Shown: positions 1 through 8,022 of the stretch, one piece after another
How positions within the stretch are numbered: the stretch's first letter is position 1
How the letters are laid out: every line of letters begins with the position of its first letter
Assembly (NCBI GenBank): GCA_022729705.1
Contig: DZAX01000007.1
Location: forward strand, 1-64,000
Direction of reading: 5' to 3'
Origin: Helicobacter cetorum
GTDB lineage: Bacteria; Campylobacterota; Campylobacteria; Campylobacterales; UBA6016
DNA: 64,000 bases
The notes under the pieces: generated by a model
Told to the model about the DNA's origin: nothing
The model's input: the letters and a program-made list of their open reading frames with translations, nothing else
The model's database searches: none
Program-made: the position numbers and the translations under genes

Positions 1-70
1 TGTTAAAGGGAATAAGATTTTTTAGAATGTTGTCTTGACAATTTGGGGGATTGTAATCTATTTTTGCCAT
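1..70 (-). CDS. possible N-terminus of a gene running off the left edge
   Basis: An ATG at 70 on the minus strand opens 23 codons without a stop to the window edge, beginning MAKIDYNPPN. I do not recognise the product. A TATAAT-type -10 box with TG extension lies on the minus strand at about 77-82, which would start transcription almost on the ATG, so the message would be leaderless or the true start lies further left. With so few codons this could be chance. Confidence 0.25.
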   Translation of the reverse strand, partial: MAKIDYNPPNCQDNILKNLIPFN

Positions 71-153
71 GGAATTATTATAACATAGAAAAAGAAAATG
101 CAGTGAGGGAAAAGTATATTAATATTCGATTAAGAGAAGTTTCAAAAGAGTGC

Positions 154-184
154 CTGACACCTAGTATGGCAGTACTGGTATAAT
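154..184 (+). promoter_or_regulatory. candidate sigma70 promoter of htpX
   Basis: An extended -10 box (TGG then TATAAT, 176-184) lies 31 bases before the htpX ATG. A CTGACA at 154-159 is a possible -35 but is spaced 19 bases away. The gene has no other upstream neighbour on this strand. Confidence 0.5.
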
Positions 185-215
185 GGTGTAAGATTTTAGC
201 GTAGGAGTTCTTTGT

Positions 216-1154
216 ATGGACAATTCTAGGACTGCTTTGGCGATAAATGAGCTAAAAAGTAAAGCGGCTCTTGCGGCTTTTTTTGTTCTTTATTGCGTTA
301 TAGGGCTGTTGGTTGATAATATTATCTACAATATGCCCTCTTTGGGGTATGGGTTTTATATGTTGCTTACTTTTAAAGTGTTTCCGATGGCGACTGTTGG
401 TATGGCGGCTTTTGGTGTTATATCTGTATTGGTTACATATTCGATGTATGACAAAATAATGCTTTTTGGGCATGAGTATAAAGAGATTCACCCAGAAGGG
501 GCGAGAGGTTTTGAGAAGCGACTGTACGACATGGTGGACTCGCTAGCCGCAAAAGCCGGTCTTTCTTATATGCCAAGAGTGTATATTATAGAGGCTGATT
601 ATATGAACGCTTTTGCAAGCGGCTTTAGCCAAAAATCGGCGATGGTCGCGATTACGACGGCGCTTATCGAGAGACTAAACGAAGATGAGATAAAAGCTGT
701 TATGGCGCATGAAATTAGTCATATAAAGCACGGCGACATTAAGCTTACCCTTCTTATCTCGGTACTTGCAAACGTGATGCTTTTTGTTGTAAATATGGGT
801 GTAATGTTTTTTGGAGGTTCAAGGGATTCCGGCGGCGCTAGGGCGGCAAAGATGATACTTTTTGCGCTTCAGTTTGTTTTACCTCTTGTTTCGGGGGTGT
901 TGTCTATGTTTCTTAGCAGAAGTAGAGAGTATATGGCGGATGCGGGGTCGGCGCAGATTACGGGGGATAAAGAAGCGATGGCAAATGCACTAATCAAAAT
1001 TCACAACAACTACGCAGCAGAGCCAAAAGCGCAGGACGAGGGTGCTGAGTATAGAAGAGCGGCGTATATTTATGAGCCAAAATCTTTTGCGTCTCTGTTT
1101 TCTACGCATCCTAGCTTGCAAGATAGGCTAAAGGCTCTTGGTTTTGAGGGCTGA
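216..1154 (+). CDS. htpX: HtpX-like membrane zinc metalloprotease (M48)
   Basis: A 312-residue inner-membrane endopeptidase of the M48B family, expected to clear damaged membrane proteins. The zinc motif HEISH is at residues 165-169, and the third ligand is the Glu in SRSREYMAD further on. Hydrophobic segments around residues 18-36, 45-78, 178-200 and 212-232 give the usual four-span topology with the active site on the cytoplasmic face. Length and motif order match HtpX. The 3' end overlaps the first codons of a cheB fragment. The symbol reflects family membership; a related M48 peptidase with the same fold cannot be excluded. Confidence 0.88.
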   Translation: MDNSRTALAINELKSKAALAAFFVLYCVIGLLVDNIIYNMPSLGYGFYMLLTFKVFPMATVGMAAFGVISVLVTYSMYDKIMLFGHEYKEIHPEGARGFEKRLYDMVDSLAAKAGLSYMPRVYIIEADYMNAFASGFSQKSAMVAITTALIERLNEDEIKAVMAHEISHIKHGDIKLTLLISVLANVMLFVVNMGVMFFGGSRDSGGARAAKMILFALQFVLPLVSGVLSMFLSRSREYMADAGSAQITGDKEAMANALIKIHNNYAAEPKAQDEGAEYRRAAYIYEPKSFASLFSTHPSLQDRLKALGFEG

Positions 1155-1398
1155 TAAGCTTATTGCCATAGGCTCTTCTACGGGGGGGGGTTCGGGACAT
1201 CTTCAGAAGATTTTGTCGGCTATTCCAAGCGATTTTAACGCCTCTATCGTAATAGGGCAACATATAAACTCTATATTTTTGGAGAGTATTGTCGATAGCC
1301 TAAACTCTTGTTGTCATATTCCTGTATATGTCGGAAGAGATGGGCTTGTTATCAAAAAGCCGTCTGTTGTTTTTGCGGCGGAGGCTAAAGCCAAATAA
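1138..1398 (+). pseudogene. CheB methylesterase-domain fragment
   Basis: The reading frame starts like the catalytic domain of CheB, the enzyme that removes methyl groups from chemoreceptors: IAIGSSTGG carries the nucleophilic serine region, followed by a QH and a GRDG segment in the order expected. It stops after about 85 residues, where the family needs about 180, so the catalytic His and Asp further on are missing, as is any receiver domain. A run of nine G (1182-1190) inside the STGG motif adds one Gly compared with the usual motif. The only starts are TTG codons inside htpX. It is most likely a decaying remnant. Confidence 0.65.
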
Positions 1399-1444
1399 AG
1401 CGGTTTTGGGCTATCGTAACCAAAAAACTTTGAGGAATAAAGAG

Positions 1445-2176
1445 ATGGAAGAGACGTTAAGCGGATTTTTTGCATCCGCTCCATTTTTGGTAAGCTTTGC
1501 GGCTGGGATATTGACTTTTATAAGCCCGTGCGTATTGCCGCTAATTCCGGCATATATTTCGTATATTTCCGGTATGTCGGTCAAGAGGCTCTCATCTGCA
1601 AGCGAAGTAAGTAGTGCGGAGAGATTGCATATTTTTTACGCCGCTTTGATGTTTGTGCTTGGTTTTAGCATTGTGTTTATACTTTTGGGTGCCGCTATGG
1701 CGGAGCTTATCAAGGATATTTTTAATTACGCTTGGATAGGCTGGGTTGCCGGAGGTATTATTGTCCTTTTTGGTCTGCATATGGCGGGCTTTATTACTAT
1801 CAAGTTTCTAAATTTTGAACAAAGAGCAAACTTTGGCGACACAAAAAGCAAATCGTTTTTTGGTCCATTTGTACTTGGATTATCGTTTGCTCTTGGTTGG
1901 ACGCCATGCGTAGGGCCAATTTTTGCGGCTATAGTGTTTAAAGCCGCACAAGAGCCGTCTACTTCTATTTGGCTTCTCGTCGTATATGCCGCCGGTCTTG
2001 CCGTGCCGTTTTTGCTTACGGCGATACTAACGGGCTTTATGTTGAAGTTTCTTGCGAAAATAAAAAGATACTTTAGGATTATAGAGATAGTCGCTGGTCT
2101 TTTTCTTGTTATTTTGGGAGTCGCTATCGCAACAGGTGGTATCGGCAAAATAACAGCGCTGTTTACCGGAGGGTGA
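1445..2176 (+). CDS. ccdA: CcdA-type cytochrome c biogenesis / thiol-disulfide membrane protein
   Basis: A 243-residue six-span membrane protein that carries electrons from cytoplasmic thioredoxin to periplasmic thiol proteins, as needed for cytochrome c maturation. The redox cysteines are in SPCVLPLIP (Cys29) and GWTPCVGP in the second half, the internal-repeat layout of the DsbD/CcdA family. The ATG at 1445 is chosen over an upstream in-frame start at 1328 because the family begins here and the extra N-terminus would lie in the cheB fragment. Its usual thioredoxin-like partner follows directly but is gutted. Confidence 0.88.
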   Translation: MEETLSGFFASAPFLVSFAAGILTFISPCVLPLIPAYISYISGMSVKRLSSASEVSSAERLHIFYAALMFVLGFSIVFILLGAAMAELIKDIFNYAWIGWVAGGIIVLFGLHMAGFITIKFLNFEQRANFGDTKSKSFFGPFVLGLSFALGWTPCVGPIFAAIVFKAAQEPSTSIWLLVVYAAGLAVPFLLTAILTGFMLKFLAKIKRYFRIIEIVAGLFLVILGVAIATGGIGKITALFTGG

Positions 2177-2177
2177 G

Positions 2178-2387
2178 ATGCTAAAAAAGAGCATGTTTTT
2201 GCTACTGTTTGCCATTTGCGCGTTTGGCGTGCAGATGAAAGAGGGTGCTTTTAAAAAAGACGAACTTTTGATAAACGAGATAAACACTAAGTTTGTGGTG
2301 GTAGAGGTGAATAATTGGAATAAAAAATTTAGAGCTTTTGCAACTCCTACGTTTTATTTTTTGGATAAAAATGAAAATAAGATTTAA
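2178..2387 (+). pseudogene. remnant of a periplasmic thioredoxin-like protein
   Basis: This 69-codon frame begins with a signal peptide (LLLFAICAFG), passes through FVVVEVNNWN and KKFRAFATPTFYFLDKNEN, which match the second strand and the cis-proline strand of SoxW/DsbE-like thioredoxins, then stops. The CxxC active site and the central helices are absent, so an internal deletion plus a truncated end are likely. It starts one base after ccdA, where a functional thioredoxin partner would be expected. It could still make a small exported peptide, but no redox function is possible. Confidence 0.6.
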
Positions 2388-2426
2388 AAATCCTAAAAGA
2401 CGCTCAGACAAGGAAGTAACAACTAC

Positions 2427-3662
2427 ATGCTTATCAAAAACGCCGTAATTTATGACAAAAAAACAGAGGAAAAAGCGGATGTTCGGATAGAAAATGGGCG
2501 GATAAAAGAGATAGCCGCATATCTAAAAAAAGCGGAAAATGAGCCAACGATAGAGGCGGAGGGGCTTTATCTGATGCCGGGAATTATAGATATAGGCGCA
2601 AGTATTGGCGAGGGTGTACAAGATATTTATAAAGCTTTAAAGAAACTATCTAATTTTGCCATCAAAGGCGGCGTTACAACTGTTGCCGTTCAGCCGGATA
2701 CGCCTATTAACACCGAAATCGGACTAGACTATTTTTTTTCAAAATCAAAAGAGCTCTCTCTTTGCTCCCTAACCGCTATCGCATCCGCCACAGAAAACAA
2801 CAATTGCGAAAAGTTAAACAATATGGCGATAATCTACAAAAACGGCGCAGTTGGTGCGTTTGCGCCGTCGTTTGCCAGCTCAAATGTGCTTGTTCGTTCT
2901 ATGGAGTATGCAAAGATGTACGATAAGCCGCTTTTTGTGAGTTGCTCAAACAAAAGTCTTGATAAGGGGGCACTAATGCACGACGGCGCCGTGTCATTTT
3001 CGATGGGGCTTGGCGGTTTTAGCGTAGTCTCAGAGAGTAGCGAGATGGCAAAAGTCGTGGATATAGCCTCTTATATTGGCTCAAAGCTTGTGGTGCGGTC
3101 GCTTTCTAGCGAAAAGTCGGCGGCTATAGCAAGAGAGGCGAAAGAGCGATATAAAAACATATTTTTTGACGTCTCCTTGCACCATCTTGTTTTGACGGAT
3201 GAGAGTTGCAGAGGCTACAATAGCTACGCAAAAAACTTTCCGCCGTTAAGAGAGGAGCGCGACAAAGAGTCTTTGGTTGCGGCGGTTTCTAGCGGTGTTA
3301 TCGATGTGATAAGCTCCGGACACAGACCCGCCTCAAGGGTCGCCAAAGATGTATCGTTTGAAGAAGCGTCTTTTGGGATTGAGTCGTTGGAGTTTTTTGC
3401 GCCCGCACTATACGCATTGGCGCTAGAAAAAAATATTACCCTGTCAAAAATAAGCGAACTTACCAGTTTTAATCCCTCTCGCCTGCTTGGGCTTAACTCA
3501 AAAGGCTTAATAAAAGAGGGTTTTGACGCCGATATGTTTTTGTTTGACCCAAACGCCGCCACTGATTCGCCGCACGCCAACTCCCCATACGGGGCGGTCA
3601 AGCTAAAAGGTGTTGTCACGCATACCTTTAAAGACGGGGAGGTGAGATTTGTCGTTAGCTAA
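2427..3662 (+). CDS. dihydroorotase-like protein lacking the metal-binding HxH (PyrC' type)
   Basis: A 411-residue amidohydrolase-fold protein related to class I dihydroorotase. The family's DxHxH metal motif after PGIID is replaced by IGASIGEG, so the first two zinc ligands are missing. Such pseudo-dihydroorotases are known in other bacteria (PyrC') as structural partners of aspartate transcarbamoylase PyrB. It starts at an ATG and overlaps the next gene by 14 bases. No pyrB is present in the window, so a role in pyrimidine synthesis is inferred from family alone. Catalysis seems unlikely. Confidence 0.8.
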   Translation: MLIKNAVIYDKKTEEKADVRIENGRIKEIAAYLKKAENEPTIEAEGLYLMPGIIDIGASIGEGVQDIYKALKKLSNFAIKGGVTTVAVQPDTPINTEIGLDYFFSKSKELSLCSLTAIASATENNNCEKLNNMAIIYKNGAVGAFAPSFASSNVLVRSMEYAKMYDKPLFVSCSNKSLDKGALMHDGAVSFSMGLGGFSVVSESSEMAKVVDIASYIGSKLVVRSLSSEKSAAIAREAKERYKNIFFDVSLHHLVLTDESCRGYNSYAKNFPPLREERDKESLVAAVSSGVIDVISSGHRPASRVAKDVSFEEASFGIESLEFFAPALYALALEKNITLSKISELTSFNPSRLLGLNSKGLIKEGFDADMFLFDPNAATDSPHANSPYGAVKLKGVVTHTFKDGEVRFVVS

Positions 3663-4458
3663 CGGAGCTGAGAAGGGTTTGGCACTGATAGGTTCGCCGT
3701 TTGTATCGGCGTATAAAAATGTCGCCGTATTGGGCTCTTTTTGTCTTTTTAATATAAAACTTATCCCGATGGTTTTTCAAAGACCTTTTCGCGTAAAAGA
3801 GATTTTTTATGAGATAGAGCGTATAGGGGTCAATTCAGGCTCCATTATCATTTTGACCGCTGTGTTTATGGGGCTTGTGCAAGCGATACAGATATATCAG
3901 GGTTTTCATAGATTTGGTATGGAAAATATGATGGGGTACACGATATTTTATGCGCTTGGCAAAGAGTTGGCGCCGGTTGTAGCCGCTTTGATGGTGACAA
4001 GTCGCGCCGTTAGCTCAATGGCGGCGGAGCTTGGCACAATGAGAGTAACCGAGCAGATAGACGCTATTGATACTCTTGCGGTTGACTCCAAAAAATATCT
4101 TGTTATTCCAAAAATTATAGCCGCCACGCTCGCTCTGCCGATACTTACCGCCGTCTTTAACGTATGTGCCAACTTAGCCTCTTTTGCTATAGCCACAACG
4201 GCGCTAGACGTAAACCCAACGTCATATCTAACAACAATTAAGCAGTACGCCGAGTTTGGGGATTTTATGACCGGACTTATAAAAGCGGGCGTATTTGGAT
4301 TTTTGATAAGCTCGATAGGGGCGTATTGCGGCTACCACGCCTCAGGCGGCGCAAGAGGGGTTGGACAGGCTACGACCATAGCTGTTGTCGCCTCTTCTGT
4401 AACCATTCTTGTGGCTGATTACTTTTTAGCGTCTTTGCTTATAGCGCTTGGGTATTAA
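3649..4458 (+). CDS. mlaE: MlaE-family phospholipid ABC transporter permease
   Basis: A 269-residue permease of the MlaE/DUF140 family, the membrane part of a lipid transporter that acts between inner and outer membrane. Five to six hydrophobic segments are visible, and the conserved ELGTMRVTEQIDAI block sits in the centre. The start is a TTG at 3649 preceded by GGGGAGG with six bases of spacing, inside the end of the previous gene. The ATPase and MCE subunits are not adjacent here. The stop shares bases with the ATG of the next gene (TAATG). Confidence 0.85.
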   Translation: MSLANGAEKGLALIGSPFVSAYKNVAVLGSFCLFNIKLIPMVFQRPFRVKEIFYEIERIGVNSGSIIILTAVFMGLVQAIQIYQGFHRFGMENMMGYTIFYALGKELAPVVAALMVTSRAVSSMAAELGTMRVTEQIDAIDTLAVDSKKYLVIPKIIAATLALPILTAVFNVCANLASFAIATTALDVNPTSYLTTIKQYAEFGDFMTGLIKAGVFGFLISSIGAYCGYHASGGARGVGQATTIAVVASSVTILVADYFLASLLIALGY

Positions 4459-5375
4459 TGATGAGTTCTTCTATTTTTGGTCCGGTGCTCTCTCGTAGAT
4501 TTGGACTCTCTCTTGGCGTCGACCTCGCGGGGGAGGGGGTCAAAAAATGCAACTATGATTGTCTTTATTGCGAGCTTCCAAAAGCTGTAAAAGTATCCAC
4601 AATAGAGGGTGCCAAAGAGCCGCAAGAGATTGTAAAAGAAGTAAAAGCCGCCTTGGTGCGTCACCATGATATAGACTTTATCACCATAACGGCAAACGGC
4701 GAACCTACGCTATATCCAAAGCTTGTTATGTTGGCGACGCTTATAAATCAAATAAAAGGTTCCAAAAAACTTCTTATCCTCTCAAACGGCTCAACAATTT
4801 GCGACCCCCAAACAAGAGAGGCTTTAGGGCTTTTTGATGTTGTTAAACTCTCTTTGGACTCAGCGCTGGACGCTAGTTTTAAAAAAATAGACAGACCTCT
4901 TGGCGTTAGCCCAAAAGAGCTGATAGCGTGCATGAAGAGCTTTAGGGATGAATTTGATAAAACGCTTGTACTGGAGACGCTTTTTGTAAAAAGCGTCAAC
5001 GACTCCAAAGAGGATATAGAAGCTTTAAATTTGGCGTACAAAGAGATAAAACCAGACAGAATAGACCTAAGCACGATAGACCGTCCACCGGCGTACAATG
5101 TGGCAAAGATAACCGATGAAGAGCTAAGGGGGATAGCTGCGACGCTAGACGCTAATTTGATGGTAAGCGTTGCGAGTAGAAAAAATGAAACCTCCAAAAC
5201 AAGGGCGTTTTCTAAAAAAGAGCTACTCTATATGTTAAAAAACCGTCCATTTAGCTCCTTTGATATAGAGGCGCTTTATGATGAAGGCTCAAAAGAGCTC
5301 TTCAAAGAGATGCTAAGGGATGGGCAAATTAAAGAGCAAGAGGTTGCCGGAACTAGATTTTATTGGAGTTTTTAA
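4458..5375 (+). CDS. radical SAM protein
   Basis: A 305-residue radical SAM enzyme. Cys31, Cys35 and Cys38 in KKCNYDCLYCEL form the CxxxCxxC site that binds the 4Fe-4S cluster and SAM; ITANGEPTLYP and LSNGS are the following family segments. It resembles the COG0731 group related to wyosine-base enzymes, but the substrate is unknown and a tRNA role should not be assumed. Its ATG overlaps the mlaE stop, suggesting translational coupling. The last 23 bases overlap the end of the convergent gene on the other strand. Confidence 0.78.
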   Translation: MMSSSIFGPVLSRRFGLSLGVDLAGEGVKKCNYDCLYCELPKAVKVSTIEGAKEPQEIVKEVKAALVRHHDIDFITITANGEPTLYPKLVMLATLINQIKGSKKLLILSNGSTICDPQTREALGLFDVVKLSLDSALDASFKKIDRPLGVSPKELIACMKSFRDEFDKTLVLETLFVKSVNDSKEDIEALNLAYKEIKPDRIDLSTIDRPPAYNVAKITDEELRGIAATLDANLMVSVASRKNETSKTRAFSKKELLYMLKNRPFSSFDIEALYDEGSKELFKEMLRDGQIKEQEVAGTRFYWSF

Positions 5376-5961
5376 CGATTGCAATACCCATGTTTTCAAA
5401 GTTTTTTACTATAAATTCTAATTTTGCAATCCATCCGGCTTGGAAAGCTGATATATCCCCTTGTTTTTTAAAACCCTGCAGTGCGACTCCTATATCCGGC
5501 GTAGCTATTTTTTGTATCGGCGCAAAATTAAAATCCAAGGTTACGCACTCTTTTGTGTCATTTCTGCAAAAAGAGGCAAATTCTGTGATTTTTGCTCCAA
5601 ACTCAAGCCTATTTGATCTATCAAACAACCCGCCTATGCCGCCAAAGCCGCCCTCGTCGCCAGCGCCAAAAATCGCTCCGAATACAAGCGCAAAAACTCC
5701 GGTAGTTCCTACTTCTTTATTATCCCTTAGGGAGACTTGAATCTCTCCTCTTACAGGCTCTGATGCGCCGTAAAGAGCTTTGGCGACGGCAAGTGAAGAC
5801 AAATATGCCGTAAGGACGGTAGGGCAGGCGTGACCCGTTAGTTTTGCAATATACTCAAAATCATACTCTATAACGCCACCTTCAAAACTACCTAAAAACT
5901 CAGATAACGGATCAATACACTTGATTTTTGGCGCTTTTTCGCTTATATGTCTTATGTTCAT
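5353..5961 (-). CDS. FmdE-like protein of unknown function
   Basis: A 202-residue soluble protein. The segment YIAKLTGHACPTVL (His44, Cys46) resembles the GHxCPG site of the FmdE family (formylmethanofuran dehydrogenase subunit E domain), and a Gly-rich region (GAGDEGGFGGIGG) follows. No methanofuran pathway is expected in this organism, so a metal-binding or redox-related role is more plausible. It converges on the radical SAM gene and overlaps it by 23 bases. I do not recognise a specific function. Confidence 0.55.
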   Translation of the reverse strand: MNIRHISEKAPKIKCIDPLSEFLGSFEGGVIEYDFEYIAKLTGHACPTVLTAYLSSLAVAKALYGASEPVRGEIQVSLRDNKEVGTTGVFALVFGAIFGAGDEGGFGGIGGLFDRSNRLEFGAKITEFASFCRNDTKECVTLDFNFAPIQKIATPDIGVALQGFKKQGDISAFQAGWIAKLEFIVKNFENMGIAIVKNSNKI

Positions 5962-6033
5962 CGATAAAAATCCTTTTTTGAGTATATTGTATAGTTTATT
6001 GGCGACTTAATAAATGATTTATGTCAAGAGTAT

Positions 6034-6039
6034 TATAAT
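6034..6039 (+). promoter_or_regulatory. -10 box upstream of the DUF3365 cytochrome
   Basis: TATAAT lies about 30 bases before the ATG at 6070, in the space between divergent genes. No clear -35 is visible, which is normal for this group. Confidence 0.4.
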
Positions 6040-6069
6040 ATCAGCTTTAAATAATAAAAGGGGAAACTT

Positions 6070-6600
6070 ATGAGAATATTTTCTGCATTCGCATTGTTTG
6101 GCGTTTCTATCGCCGTATTTGGAGCGGATATAGATGTGCAAAAACAAAAAATGGTTGCTTTGGAGTTAAAAAAGAGTCTTGCGATGGAGCTGATTGTAAG
6201 GACAGAAAAAGATCCTTCCGCCGCCGTTCTGTTTTGCGCCAAAAACGCCACTAGGATTACAAAAGAGATTGGGCAAAAACATAGCGTTATCATTAAAAGA
6301 GTTTCTGAAAAAAACAGAAACCCTCAGAATATACCAGATGCAGACGATCAGAAAATTATAAATGAGTTTAAGACTCTATTGGAGCAAAATAAAAAAACGC
6401 CGGAGTATTTGGTTGTAAAAAATGGCGACGCAACAAAATATTATGAGCCTATTTATACCAACCAGCTTTGTGCGGCATGCCACGGCATGGAGGATGAAAT
6501 AGCCAAAGAAACTAAAGAGCAAATTAAAAAACTATATCCAAACGACAAAGCCGTCGGCTATAAAGCGGGTGAATTACGAGGATTGATGGTGGTTTGGTAA
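6070..6600 (+). CDS. exported DUF3365 c-heme sensor-like protein
   Basis: A 176-residue periplasmic protein with a short signal peptide (about residues 1-19) and one CAACH c-type heme site (Cys134, Cys137, His138). The layout matches the DUF3365/Tll0287-like family, often the heme-sensing part of signalling proteins. Here it stands alone with no membrane anchor or kinase domain after it. An AAAAGGGG run before the ATG provides ribosome binding. It may act as a redox or gas sensor, or as a small electron carrier; the sequence cannot separate these. Confidence 0.78.
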   Translation: MRIFSAFALFGVSIAVFGADIDVQKQKMVALELKKSLAMELIVRTEKDPSAAVLFCAKNATRITKEIGQKHSVIIKRVSEKNRNPQNIPDADDQKIINEFKTLLEQNKKTPEYLVVKNGDATKYYEPIYTNQLCAACHGMEDEIAKETKEQIKKLYPNDKAVGYKAGELRGLMVVW

Positions 6601-6626
6601 TTTTTTAAGAGTTTTTGCAAAAACCC

Positions 6627-6655
6627 TTGACAAAGTTTGAAAAGTCGTATATAAT
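6627..6655 (+). promoter_or_regulatory. sigma70 promoter of the tRNA cluster
   Basis: TTGACA (6627-6632), a 17-base spacer and TATAAT (6650-6655) form a perfect consensus promoter 36 bases before tRNA-Asn. It probably drives all five tRNAs. Confidence 0.85.
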
Positions 6656-6690
6656 CTCACTTCCGTTTTGGCGTCATCGTCAAAAGAGAT

Positions 6691-6765
6691 TCCGGATTAG
6701 CTCAGCGGTAGAGTAGGTGACTGTTAATCACTTGGTCGCAGGTTCGAATCCTGCATCCGGAGCCA
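6691..6765 (+). tRNA. tRNA-Asn (GTT)
   Basis: The acceptor stem TCCGGAT pairs with ATCCGGA, followed by G and an encoded CCA. The anticodon loop ctGTTaa reads Asn, and the T-loop GTTCGAATC is normal. Confidence 0.97.
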
Positions 6766-6785
6766 CGAAAAAAATGGAGCAATAT

Positions 6786-6860
6786 GCGGGAGTAGCTCAG
6801 TGGTAGAGCACGACCTTGCCAAGGTCGGGGCCGCGGGTTCGACCCCCGTCTCCCGCTCCA
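6786..6860 (+). tRNA. tRNA-Gly (GCC)
   Basis: The acceptor GCGGGAG pairs with CTCCCGC, with discriminator T and CCA encoded. The anticodon loop ttGCCaa reads Gly. It sits 20 bases after tRNA-Asn. Confidence 0.97.
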
Positions 6861-6880
6861 CTCGTTTCGAATGTAGTAAT

Positions 6881-6967
6881 GCGAGTGTGGTGGAATAGGT
6901 AGACACAAGAGACTTAAAATCTCTCGGACTTTTGTCCGTGCCGGTTCAATTCCGGCCATTCGCACCA
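6881..6967 (+). tRNA. tRNA-Leu (TAA)
   Basis: This is a class II tRNA of 87 bases with a long variable arm (cggacttttgtccg). The acceptor GCGAGTG pairs with CATTCGC through one G-T wobble, the anticodon is TAA, and CCA is encoded. Confidence 0.97.
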
Positions 6968-7011
6968 CAGCGTTTGATAATTTCAGCTTCTTATACTTTT
7001 TATAATATGTC

Positions 7012-7085
7012 GGCGATATAGCCAAGTGGTAAGGCAGGAGCCTGCAAAGCTCCCATCCCCGGTTCAAATCCGGGTGTCGCCTCCA
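7012..7085 (+). tRNA. tRNA-Cys (GCA)
   Basis: The acceptor GGCGATA pairs with TGTCGCC. The anticodon loop ctGCAaa reads Cys, and CCA is encoded. Confidence 0.97.
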
Positions 7086-7104
7086 TTTTTTTTATTTATA
7101 CTAC

Positions 7105-7195
7105 GGAGAGATGGCAGAGCGGTTGAATGCAACGGTCTTGAAAACCGTCGAGGGTGATGAGCCCTTCGGGAGTTCGAATCTCCCTCTCTCCGCCA
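7105..7195 (+). tRNA. tRNA-Ser (TGA)
   Basis: This is a class II tRNA of 91 bases with a long variable arm. The acceptor GGAGAGA pairs with TCTCTCC, the anticodon loop ctTGAaa reads Ser, and CCA is encoded. Confidence 0.97.
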
Positions 7196-7217
7196 CAACC
7201 AATCACTCCCTTTGCTT

Positions 7218-7252
7218 GCTTAGTCCCCCCAATTTTTAGTTTCTTCTGATGA
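7218..7252. mobile_element. scrap of the insertion-sequence 3' end
   Basis: The words TTAGTCCCC and TTTCTTCTGATGATTGAA resemble, with an internal deletion, the 3' part of the transposase fragments at 24949 and 52674. GGGACTAAACGC at 7369-7380 is a further piece, in the opposite orientation. The evidence is weak because the matches are short. Confidence 0.35.
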
Positions 7253-7281
7253 TTGAACCCTCTAATTGAAGATGAAATTCT

Positions 7282-7353
7282 AAGAGCGGCAAGCCGCGAG
7301 AGCCGTCTACTGAAGATCTCATTTTGGGCTTTGCGCAAAATGTGAGAATTAAT
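7282..7353 (+). repeat. type 2 palindromic repeat, copy 1
   Basis: It carries the GCGGCAAGCCGC palindrome, then a second hairpin with arms CTCATTTTG and CAAAATGTGAG around a GGCTTTGC loop, and ends GAATTAAT. It lies between tRNA-Ser and the end of the response regulator gene. Confidence 0.7.
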
Positions 7354-7380
7354 AGACCTGAAGAATGAGGGACTAAACGC

Positions 7381-8022
7381 TTACCCCATCTTGATTTGAT
7401 AAACCGTATTCTTAATCTTTCTTACAAGCCCCACCTCAATAAGTTGCTTAAAAGTAGACACAACGGTCGGCTTGCTGATGTTTAGCACCGCCATGATGTC
7501 CTCGTATGAGCCTCTATATACGCCATCTTCGTCGGCTTTTGTGTATAAGTGTTTTATTATCTCTATTTTTTTACCTCCGACAAATGTGTTGATGGCGCCT
7601 AGGAGCTTATCTCTTAGTTTTAACTCTTCGTCTTTTTGTTTTACCAGTATCGATTTTTGTATCAACTCTATCATGTCTTTGACGACTATCGGCTTTAGCA
7701 GGTATCCGTCCACTCTTAGCTTGATGGCCTCTAGTAGATACGCTGTTTCAGAGTATGCCGTGGTTATGATGATGGTGCCTGGTTGCGTATGTTTTTTTCG
7801 TATCTCCCTGATAAGCTCTACTCCCCCTACTAGCGGCATCAGTATATCCGTAATCAAAATATCTATCTTCTCTTCTTCTAATATTTTTAGAGCCACTTCG
7901 CCGTTTTTTGCCGCAAATAGGACATCTGTAAAGTCCTCTAAAGCTATCTTCATCTGCTCCAATATCTGCGGTTCGTCCTCCACTATCAAAACACTAAGTT
8001 TTTTTATATCAAGAAATGCCAT
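7381..8022 (-). CDS. response regulator with a C-terminal winged-helix-like domain
   Basis: A 213-residue two-component regulator. The receiver domain fills residues 10-125 with acidic residues near 15-17, the phosphorylated Asp59 (ITDILMP) and the conserved Lys110 (LLKP). The C-terminal part (about 150-213, YEDIMAVLNISKPTVVSTFK) reads like a MarR/Crp-type winged helix, so it probably binds DNA, though it is not a standard OmpR or NarL output domain. Its ATG overlaps the kinase gene by 14 bases. The kinase upstream is its likely partner. Confidence 0.82.
   Translation of the reverse strand: MAFLDIKKLSVLIVEDEPQILEQMKIALEDFTDVLFAAKNGEVALKILEEEKIDILITDILMPLVGGVELIREIRKKHTQPGTIIITTAYSETAYLLEAIKLRVDGYLLKPIVVKDMIELIQKSILVKQKDEELKLRDKLLGAINTFVGGKKIEIIKHLYTKADEDGVYRGSYEDIMAVLNISKPTVVSTFKQLIEVGLVRKIKNTVYQIKMG

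Noticed and set aside
1328..1444. Longer N-terminus for ccdA from 1328
   Set aside because: The extra 39 residues are basic, lie within the cheB remnant and do not match the family, which begins at the ATG at 1445.
6702..7338. Open frames through the tRNA cluster on the minus strand
   Set aside because: They read through tRNA genes; such peptides are a known annotation artefact.
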